The translations under genes and the position numbers were made by a program. A DNA stretch of 64,000 nucleotides, from assembly GCF_040939785.1 (NCBI RefSeq), contig NZ_CP162553.1:1612001-1676000 (forward strand), written 5' to 3'. The DNA comes from Bradyrhizobium lupini. Its GTDB lineage: Bacteria; Pseudomonadota; Alphaproteobacteria; Rhizobiales; Xanthobacteraceae. This document shows positions 58,048 to 64,000 of the stretch, in pieces. Below the pieces are notes generated by a model. The model saw only the letters and a list, made by a program, of their open reading frames with translations, had not been told where the DNA came from and made no database searches. Position 1 is the first letter of the stretch, and every line of letters starts with the position of its first letter.

Positions 58048-59013
58048 TCACTTCTTCAGCAGCTCCTTCAGATGAGCGGTAAACTCCGCAACGTTGGACT
58101 TGCTGACCACCTGGGTCGGCACGATCAGCTTGCTATCAGCCGGAATCCAGGACTTGTCGCCGTTCAGCGTCTTGATGATGTTGATGGCGGAGAGATACCC
58201 GAACTCGTACGGCTGCTGCACGACAGTGGACTCGATCGTCCCGTCGGATATTCCCCGCAGCGTGCGCTGATCCTCGTCGAAGCCGACGATCTTCACCTTG
58301 CCGGCCTTGCCCGCCGCCTTGACTGCGTCATAGATCAGCGGAGTCTCGTAGCTCCAGAGGCCGGACAACAGCGCGATGTCGGGATATTTGACCAGCACGT
58401 TCTCCATGTTCGCCTTGGCCTTGGCGAAGTCCACCTGATCGGTGAACACGTCGACCAGCTCGACCTTGGTGCCGGCGATCGCGTCCTTGATACCCTGCAC
58501 CCGCTCGCGGGCGTTGTCCGCGTCCATCGTGCCGACGAACAGCGCGATCTTGCCACCGTTCGGCAACGCCTTCTTGATCTCCTCGCCTGCCTGGCGCCCG
58601 GCCGCGACGTTGTCGGTGCCGATATAGGCGAGACGCTTGCTCTGCGGCGCGTCGCTATCCGTCGTGATCAACACGGTCTTGGCCGCAACCTTGTTGAGCT
58701 CTTCGGTTGCGTGCGGCGCATCGTCGACCGAGATGGAGATGCCGGCGACGCCGCGCACCAGCAGGTCGTCCAGCTCGCGCCGCTGGCCCGCCGCCGTCGC
58801 TTCGTTGGTGACGATCAACTGGATGTCGTATTCCGGGTGCTCCTTCTGAGCCTTTTCGAGCCCGCGGCCGGCGATCGTCCAGAAATCGGCCGCGGCATTG
58901 GTGACCAGCGCGATGGTCTTTTTCTGCTGGGCCTGCGCCGCCCCCGTGGCGATGGCCAGCGCAGCTGCGGTCGCAAACAGCGACACCATTAGTTTCTTCA
59001 GCGATCTGTTCAT
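58048..59013 (-). CDS. Ribose-type ABC substrate-binding protein
   Basis: This 321-residue periplasmic protein has a signal peptide ending near GAAQAQ. Type I binding folds: KTIALVTNAAADFWTIAGRGLE, VDDAPHATEELNKVAAK, AYIGTDNVAAGRQAG, IVGFDEDQRTLRGI. AAGGGAGGTG is a strong site before ATG at 59013. It is the first gene of a binding protein-ATPase-permease-porin row, divergent from a ROK regulator. The ligand is unknown. Confidence 0.92.
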   Translation of the reverse strand: MNRSLKKLMVSLFATAAALAIATGAAQAQQKKTIALVTNAAADFWTIAGRGLEKAQKEHPEYDIQLIVTNEATAAGQRRELDDLLVRGVAGISISVDDAPHATEELNKVAAKTVLITTDSDAPQSKRLAYIGTDNVAAGRQAGEEIKKALPNGGKIALFVGTMDADNARERVQGIKDAIAGTKVELVDVFTDQVDFAKAKANMENVLVKYPDIALLSGLWSYETPLIYDAVKAAGKAGKVKIVGFDEDQRTLRGISDGTIESTVVQQPYEFGYLSAINIIKTLNGDKSWIPADSKLIVPTQVVSKSNVAEFTAHLKELLKK

Positions 59014-59238
59014 GTACACCTCCCTTGGGTCACCCCCGTTCAGGGGTTTCACAGCGCTTATGCGCTATCTTTTATTTACGTCGCGAACAAATGCCGCAGG
59101 GCAAATCAGCCGGATCAGGATGTACTTGCCCCTTCTTCAAGTCTAAATAGTACAGATGGTACGATAATAGTAAATATGGCTGCTGAAAACCGAATCCGAT
59201 TGTGCTTTTCCGGTCACACACGCATCCCATCCCCTCAA

Positions 59239-59260
59239 TTAAATTTACCTGATGAATTAA
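59239..59260. promoter_or_regulatory. Candidate AT-rich operator before the ROK gene
   Basis: TTAAATTTACCTGATGAATTAA, an imperfect palindrome with TTAA ends, lies in an unusually A/T-rich stretch directly upstream of the ROK ribosome site. A second GTAC-N5-GTAC motif is near 59150. Either could bind the ROK protein to control both divergent units. This is inference from position and symmetry only. Confidence 0.35.
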
Positions 59261-59269
59261 AGAGGCAGC

Positions 59270-60532
59270 ATGGTTGACCAAATTGAGCCGTCCAGACGCG
59301 TGTCAAACACCGCCCGTGAATCCAACCGCGGCCGTCTCGTCGATGTCTTGCGACGCCAAGGGCCGCTGCCGCGCGTGGCGCTCGCCCGGAGTACAGGGCT
59401 GAGCTTCCCGGCCGTTTCCGGCCTGACGTCGCGGCTGATCGCAGAAGAGCTACTCTGTGAGAGCGAGACGGCGGCAACGCCGTGGTCCGAGGACGGCGAG
59501 GAAGAAGATGCGGACGGGCTGAATGGCCGCCGCCGCGGCCGGCCGGCCGTGCTGCTGACCCTGAATCCGGAGTTCGGGCGCATCGCCGCGGTCTCCGTGC
59601 GCATGAACCTGATCGAGACGCTGATCGCGGATTTCCGGGGCTCCGGCGTCGCGCAGTCGCGACTTGCACTGTCGACGCGCGCGCTCGATGCAGGCGCGCT
59701 GCGCGATCTCGTGATTGCGCAGATCAATGCGCTGCTCGATGCGACGGCGACGCCGCGCCATCGGCTGTTGGGAATCGGGATTGCGCTGCAAGGCATCGTG
59801 AACGTCGACACCGGCACGACACTGTGGAGTCCCGCGCTGTCGATCACCGAAGTCGATCTGGCGACGCCGATACGTCAGGCGTTCGGCGTCGATGTCGTCA
59901 TGGCGAACGACGCTGTCGCGGTCGCGCTCGCCCTCACGGCCGCCGAACCGGCATTGGCGCAAGGCCTCTCGGCCACGATCATGGTCGGTCACGGCATCGG
60001 GATGGGCGTCGTTGCCGATGGTGAAGCACGCTGGGGCGCCGGCAGCGAGATCGGCCATGTCAAGCTGGCGCCGGACGGGCCGCAATGCCGCTGCGGCCAG
60101 CGCGGCTGCATCGAGGCTTATCTTGCCGATTACGCGCTCTACCGCGACGCCCGCACCTTTCTCGATCTGCCGCCGGCAGACTCGCAGCAGCCATCGGAGG
60201 GACAGATGGCCCTGTTGCGCGAGCGCGCGCTGGGCGGCGATCCGCGTCTCGAGCACCTATTCCTGCAGGCGGGTCGCGCGCTCGCCGAGGCGGTCGCAGC
60301 AACGATATCCGTGCTGCGGCCGCACCATGTCATCCTGGCGGGTCCGGGCCTGATGGCATTCGACATGATGCGCCACGCCTATGAGGAGCGGCTTGAGCAG
60401 GCGGTGTTGCCATGGCTGCTCAGGTCCACGGCGATCCATCTGCGTCCAAGCGAATCGGCGGTCATTGTCGAGGGCATGGTGCGACGGACGCTGCGGGTCG
60501 TGGACCAAAACCATATGGAAGCGACCGAGTAA
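59270..60532 (+). CDS. ROK-family transcriptional regulator
   Basis: This 420-residue protein has an N-terminal winged helix (GRLVDVLRRQGPLPRVALARSTGLSFPAVSGLTSRL) and a ROK sugar-kinase-like domain with the zinc motif CRCGQRGCIEAYL near 276-288. It should sense a sugar or sugar phosphate and repress the divergent ABC/porin operon. An acidic insert (DGEEEDADG) lies between the two parts. It is the first gene after 256 bases of intergenic DNA. Confidence 0.9.
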   Translation: MVDQIEPSRRVSNTARESNRGRLVDVLRRQGPLPRVALARSTGLSFPAVSGLTSRLIAEELLCESETAATPWSEDGEEEDADGLNGRRRGRPAVLLTLNPEFGRIAAVSVRMNLIETLIADFRGSGVAQSRLALSTRALDAGALRDLVIAQINALLDATATPRHRLLGIGIALQGIVNVDTGTTLWSPALSITEVDLATPIRQAFGVDVVMANDAVAVALALTAAEPALAQGLSATIMVGHGIGMGVVADGEARWGAGSEIGHVKLAPDGPQCRCGQRGCIEAYLADYALYRDARTFLDLPPADSQQPSEGQMALLRERALGGDPRLEHLFLQAGRALAEAVAATISVLRPHHVILAGPGLMAFDMMRHAYEERLEQAVLPWLLRSTAIHLRPSESAVIVEGMVRRTLRVVDQNHMEATE

Positions 60533-60550
60533 GCGCCGAGAGCTAAGCGC

Positions 60551-60597
60551 TGGCTGGGGCCGGAGGGATCGAACCTCCGAATGGCGGAATCAAAACC
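60551..60597 (-). other. 3' fragment of a tRNA-Gln gene, likely attachment site
   Basis: On the minus strand the DNA reads as a tRNA from the anticodon loop (TTTTGAT, anticodon TTG) through a perfect T arm (GGAGG, loop TTCGATC, CCTCC) to acceptor GGCCCCA, discriminator G and CCA (60551-60553). The 5' half is absent: no TGGGGCC acceptor strand or D arm lies in the next 100 bases. Such 3' tRNA duplications are the usual product of tyrosine-integrase insertion. The orientation predicts the intact tRNA gene and the element to the right. Confidence 0.75.
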
Positions 60598-61130
60598 TGC
60601 TCGATTATATAGTGATTTCAAGGCGCATTTGGAAAAAATGGTCGAAACACGCTCCAGTAATTTCAGTAGGTTGGCTAGTGTTTCCAAATGAAAAGGGGGC
60701 AGCTAGCGATCGATCGAGCAACGCAGCTGCCCTTCAGATTCGCTTAGTCATGGCGCGCGCTATCACGCATGCAAGCGCCTTGGCGTAAGCGTCTGAAGAA
60801 CCCGATAAAGCGGCTCATTAAGAGACAGCCACAGCGGTAGAACAACCAATAACGTACCGGTCGCACCCTGGGCTTAACCAGCTGAAATTGGGCATTCGTC
60901 GCACGACATGGTGCCTCATTGCACTGTCTATGGTCCGCGTGGTCGGAACGTGCATTCGCGGGGCGAAACTTGGCATCTGTTGGTGCCCTATCTCCTGAAG
61001 CTATCCTCAGAACGGTTCACGGCGCGGCCTGGCGCCTTTTTCGTTCCGATTGATCCAATCTTCAGGTACCCTATTCTATCCGCGTCGGCGGAACTGCTGA
61101 AGTTGATAGATGGCTCCACGGAGAATGGAG
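60598..61130. other. A/T-richer spacer next to the tRNA fragment
   Basis: No gene is supported. It has the inverted repeat AAGGGGGCAGCT (60693-60704) with AGCTGCCCTT (60725-60734) around a GATCGATC-containing loop, and the terminator at 61021. An open frame from 60908 to 61147 lacks a ribosome site and coding bias. Confidence 0.55.
61021..61041 (+). terminator. Possible rho-independent terminator
   Basis: GGCGC (61021-61025) and GCGCC (61032-61036) form a short stem followed by five T. No clear transcript leads into it. Confidence 0.45.
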
Positions 61131-61901
61131 ATGGGCCGGCTCGATAAGCAGATGGATCCCTTCCACCCTGCCGCTCATCTGACTACCGAGGATCGCGTCC
61201 CCGAGGATCTAGAGCTTGAGCAAGTCGACACGGCGTCGTTAGTTGATCCGGCCCGAGAGGAAGCCGCCTCGTCGCCCGCGCATTTTGGGTCAGGCCGGCC
61301 GGCGGCAAGCGTAACGGGCTCTACCGACTGGATGCACCGAGCACGCCGCATCTGGCGGAGCCATCTCCAGCGCGAACAACTCCCCCGGACGGCCGGACGG
61401 TCGATGGGAAACTTTGAGCGGTGGTTGATCGCATTGCTGAGCGTCGGCTTTGTCGTGGGCTGCGTTTGCGCGATCATTGTCTTCATGCAGGCCAACGCGC
61501 GCAAATTGGAGATCGCAGCACTGCAACGTGACATCATCGCGCTCAAGCTACGCGTAGCCAGGCTCGATCAGATCGCAAGCACCAATGAGATACGTGAAAA
61601 AGCAAGCAGTGAAACATCCAAGCCGCCGTCGGAGACCCGTCCTGACCAGGCTCCGCTCATCCTATCACGTGAAGAGATTCAGCTTGTCCGAGACTATATC
61701 AAGCCTGCACCAGTTGCAGGCTCCGCGACTGAGACGATCAAGGTCGGCGAACCCGTCGTGGGAGACACCGTTCCGTTTCCCTCTCCGATCACGGAGAAGG
61801 TGCGGAAACTGCTCGGCGCACGATTTACCGTTCGCAATGGCGTTGTTGTCATCGTCCGCAGCGGCAGCCGTCACGCTGATGCTGTGATTGGGCCAAATTG
61901 A
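61131..61901 (+). CDS. Hypothetical single-pass membrane protein with coiled coil
   Basis: About 256 residues, starting at 61131 where GGAG lies seven bases upstream (61110 and 61152 are alternatives). An acidic cytoplasmic N-terminus of 95-100 residues leads to one helix (WLIALLSVGFVVGCVCAIIVFMQ), then a coiled coil of about 30 residues (LEIAALQRDIIALKLRVARL), then a Pro/Ser-rich periplasmic part ending in a small basic domain (KVRKLLGARFTVRNGVVVIV). The function is unknown. It converges on Tad pilus genes with 37 bases between stops. Confidence 0.65.
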   Translation: MGRLDKQMDPFHPAAHLTTEDRVPEDLELEQVDTASLVDPAREEAASSPAHFGSGRPAASVTGSTDWMHRARRIWRSHLQREQLPRTAGRSMGNFERWLIALLSVGFVVGCVCAIIVFMQANARKLEIAALQRDIIALKLRVARLDQIASTNEIREKASSETSKPPSETRPDQAPLILSREEIQLVRDYIKPAPVAGSATETIKVGEPVVGDTVPFPSPITEKVRKLLGARFTVRNGVVVIVRSGSRHADAVIGPN

Positions 61902-61938
61902 CGAGAACTGGCCGTGATCGCAGTATCCGGTCGATTGC

Positions 61939-62475
61939 TTATGGCTGGTTGTTTGGTGGTCTTTCAATGAACCGCCGGCTGCCATTGAGAAGCTCGAGGT
62001 TATTGGCGATGACCGGATTACCTGGGTCGAGCGAATAGGCCTTCTCGAATTTCCGTCGCGCTGCATTCAGATTGCCGCGCAGCATGTACGAATATCCCTG
62101 GTCATTCAGAATCTGAACGGTTTCGCCTCCCAGCCGGATCGCTTGCGCATAGGCCTGATCGGCCAGATCGAAACGACGCAGCTTGTCGTAGCTCGCTGCG
62201 AGACCAATCCAGCCGGTGACGTCCTTGGGTGATTTCTCGACGGCGTCCTTGAAATAGCGCTGTGAGAGCCCGTAACTGCCGCGATTGTAATGCTCCAGCC
62301 CCAGCCGCACAGGCTCGTCCGACGGGTAGTACTTGACGTCGGTCGGCTCCTGCACCGGGTCCCCACCCGGTGGGTCGACGGGAGCCACGACGGCAGCCAC
62401 CCTCGTGGTCTGGTCACATGCCGCAAGGCCTGGCGCCAGCCAGCAACAGGTCAGCAGTAGAATGGCACGTCGCAT
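61939..62475 (-). CDS. tadD: TadD-like TPR lipoprotein
   Basis: This 178-residue lipoprotein has a signal with lipobox LAAC-D (Cys near 20). Three TPR units are visible over about 58-165: HYNRGSYGLSQRYFKDAVEKS, WIGLAASYDKLRRFDLADQAY, LNDQGYSYMLRGNLNAARRKF. TadD proteins help assemble Tad/Flp pili at the outer membrane. The secretin gene lies two genes upstream on the same strand, which supports the assignment. Confidence 0.72.
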   Translation of the reverse strand: MRRAILLLTCCWLAPGLAACDQTTRVAAVVAPVDPPGGDPVQEPTDVKYYPSDEPVRLGLEHYNRGSYGLSQRYFKDAVEKSPKDVTGWIGLAASYDKLRRFDLADQAYAQAIRLGGETVQILNDQGYSYMLRGNLNAARRKFEKAYSLDPGNPVIANNLELLNGSRRFIERPPNNQP

Positions 62476-62557
62476 AATTTTTTATCCCCCGCCCGGCCCA
62501 GCGGACTCACTGCACCGCACTCAATGTCCCGTCGCTGAACTCAACTACCAAAAGCCG

Positions 62558-62956
62558 CTACCTGCCCCCTGCCCCGCCGACTGGCACCGATATGCCCGAC
62601 GATGCTCCCGCTCCCAATCCAGTTACGTTGACATTCTGCGTGACGGGCGGGCGCTGGCCCATTAGTTTCGTCGGATCACCGTTATCGGGAAGCTGATCCA
62701 CCGGCTGTTGCTGGTTGCCGTAGCGCGTCACGGCCGAGCCCACACGTCGCGCGTCATATGCGATCCGGCGATCGCCCACGTATCGCGGCCATGGGTGGAT
62801 GGTATGGGTCACGGCGTTGACCTGCTTGGCATCGCCGGCGGTCATCGTGATGCTGTTGGAACGCTGAAAGTAGCGGTCCACCTCGTCATGACCGGCGACG
62901 CCGTAACATCCCCCGAGCAGGATGGGCGCAAACAGAACCAGATGCCTGATCGTCAT
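62558..62956 (-). CDS. Small lipoprotein in the Tad cluster
   Basis: This 132-residue lipoprotein (lipobox LLGGC, Cys near 17) has a GDAKQVNAVTHTIHPWP block in the middle and a Gly-rich tail. It sits between a CpaC-type secretin and TadD, where CpaD is often found, but it is shorter than CpaD and I do not see clear homology. It may be a pilotin or CpaD-like stabiliser of the secretin. Only 12 bases separate it from the secretin stop. Confidence 0.65.
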   Translation of the reverse strand: MTIRHLVLFAPILLGGCYGVAGHDEVDRYFQRSNSITMTAGDAKQVNAVTHTIHPWPRYVGDRRIAYDARRVGSAVTRYGNQQQPVDQLPDNGDPTKLMGQRPPVTQNVNVTGLGAGASSGISVPVGGAGGR

Positions 62957-62968
62957 CTCGCGCGTCCT

Positions 62969-64000
62969 TTAGTTTAGAGTTTTGACGACCGTCTGATCGG
63001 CACTAGCGGCCGGGACGACGATGGGGGCCCGGACTTCAGGCGCGATGATGTGGCCATACGGTCCCTTCACTTCGCCTCCGGAATTGACGTAGTCATTGTA
63101 ACGCTTGCGGACTTCCATCTGACCATTGAGGAAGAAGTCGACGTCGTTGGCCGGCAGGCGGGAGTCGAGCGGCGAGGCCAATTGCTGACCGGGCGCCGCC
63201 GGCGCGACCAGGCGCGGCGTCACGATGATCACCAGATCGGTTTCTTCCTGCTGATAAGATTTGCTGCTGAACAGGCTTCCAATCACCGGCACCGAGCCGA
63301 TCCAAGGCAACTGCGAAACGTCCTGGCGATTGCGGGTCTGCAACAGGCCGGCGATGGCAAAGCTCTGGCCATCGCGCAACTCCACCGTGGTTCGCGCGTC
63401 GCGACGGGTCAGCGCAGGAACGGTCGTCCCCTGGATCGTCACCGCGTTGGCGAAATCAAGTTCGCTGACCGACGGCTCGACCCGAAGATTGATCACACCG
63501 CGCGAGAGCACAGTGGGGACGAAGGCGAGCTCAACACCGAACTTCTTGTAGTCGATCGTGATGGTGGGAAAGCCGTTTGTTGTCTGGGTCGGTATCGGTA
63601 CCGGAAACTCACCGCCGGCAAGAAAGCGCGCGGCATCGCCGGACAGCGTGGTCAGATTTGGCTCCGCCAGCCGGCGTGCCAACCCCTTGGTTTCCAGCGC
63701 CGAGATCAATAGGTCCACCGAGCCGCCGCTGCTGGTTCTGACAATGCTGGTCAACAAGCTTCCGAACGGGGCCGGCGCGATGCCCCCCGCTGTACCGGCG
63801 AGCGTTCCCAGAGTTCCTAGGACCGGAAGGCTACCCGTCGGGGGAGCGCCGACATCCCCTCCCCCGGCACCGAGAGGACCGTTGGCGGTATTGATCCCAC
63901 CAATCGGTGATCGACCGGCGGCGGTCACACGACCCAGCCCGGTGTTACCAACGTTCGTGCCGTTGGCATTGGCCGCATAAAGATTGACACCGAGGTTGCG
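62969..64000 (-). CDS. cpaC: CpaC/RcpA-type pilus secretin (partial, 5' end outside window)
   Basis: 344 C-terminal residues are present. The secretin core is clear: LISALETKGLARRLAEPNLTTLSGDAARFLAGGEFPVP (split in the text only here), FGVELAFVPTVLSRGVINLRVEPSVSELD, and VPVIGSLFSSKSYQQEETDLVIIVTP. It forms the outer-membrane channel of a Tad/Flp pilus. A Gly/Pro-rich loop lies near the left end. The frame is open to base 64000. Confidence 0.85.
   Translation of the reverse strand, partial: RNLGVNLYAANANGTNVGNTGLGRVTAAGRSPIGGINTANGPLGAGGGDVGAPPTGSLPVLGTLGTLAGTAGGIAPAPFGSLLTSIVRTSSGGSVDLLISALETKGLARRLAEPNLTTLSGDAARFLAGGEFPVPIPTQTTNGFPTITIDYKKFGVELAFVPTVLSRGVINLRVEPSVSELDFANAVTIQGTTVPALTRRDARTTVELRDGQSFAIAGLLQTRNRQDVSQLPWIGSVPVIGSLFSSKSYQQEETDLVIIVTPRLVAPAAPGQQLASPLDSRLPANDVDFFLNGQMEVRKRYNDYVNSGGEVKGPYGHIIAPEVRAPIVVPAASADQTVVKTLN

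Noticed and set aside
60551..60626. Possible complete tRNA-Gln on the minus strand
   Set aside because: No D arm or TGGGGCC 5' acceptor strand lies at the right distance, and the anticodon stem has a mismatch, so only the 3' part is kept.
60908..61147. 79-codon open frame
   Set aside because: It has no ribosome site, runs over a terminator-like hairpin and lacks coding bias.

Overview
The window is high-GC alphaproteobacterial DNA. Gene content, codon use and the intergenic repeats point to Bradyrhizobium or a close relative (Nitrobacteraceae). Supporting features are the fused indolepyruvate ferredoxin oxidoreductase, a DUF1236 protein, HWE kinase, IalB-type domain, PuuD urate hydroxylase, many sugar ABC systems and the hairpin repeats between genes. 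This assignment comes from recognising families by eye, not from a search.

Layout. 0-1.8 kb: end of a sugar ABC operon (binding-protein tail and two MalF/MalG-type permeases). 1.8-4.2 kb: NCS2 permease plus biuret-hydrolase-like amidohydrolase, a possible uptake-and-hydrolysis pair. 4.4-5.4 kb: frameshifted hotdog-like gene. 5.5-9.0 kb: 1158-residue indolepyruvate oxidoreductase. 9.2-14.2 kb: FAD dehydrogenase (frameshifted), HtrA-type protease, and a GMC oxidoreductase with its small subunit (small subunit frameshifted). 14.4-15.4 kb: secreted nuclease, then a strong terminator. 15.4-19.2 kb: cyoABCD, a cytochrome bo-type quinol oxidase. 19.4-21.6 kb: SDR / carboxymuconolactone-decarboxylase-like / SDR operon. 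21.8-25.6 kb: PQQ-type sugar dehydrogenase, PuuD and a VOC protein. 25.9-30.8 kb: envelope genes (L,D-transpeptidase, lytic transglycosylase, DUF1236 protein), a Nudix protein and a Bug-type binding protein.

31-40 kb is an accessory patch with less regular base composition. It has a two-gene HGG-motif module, a small secreted protein, an alpha/beta hydrolase fused to an IalB-like domain, a broken class III adenylate/guanylate cyclase, a PAS-HWE histidine kinase, a PAP2 protein, a deleted TadG-like remnant and two copies of a decayed repeat. 40-45.4 kb: ribose/xylose-type ABC importer with xylulokinase. 45.6-53.8 kb: MFS transporter, two M20 hydrolases, an enolase-superfamily enzyme, DUF72, CaiB/BaiF and VOC genes. 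53.9-60.5 kb: second ribose-type ABC operon with an OprB porin and a divergent ROK regulator. At 60.55 kb a 3' fragment of a tRNA-Gln gene suggests the edge of an integrated element. To its right lie a bitopic membrane protein and Tad/Flp pilus genes (TPR lipoprotein, small lipoprotein, secretin running off the end).

The most notable points are the hydrolase-IalB fusion, the tRNA-fragment junction, the HGG module, and a set of one-base indels breaking otherwise intact genes. Those indels sit in or next to short homopolymers, so base-calling errors should be excluded before calling the genes dead.
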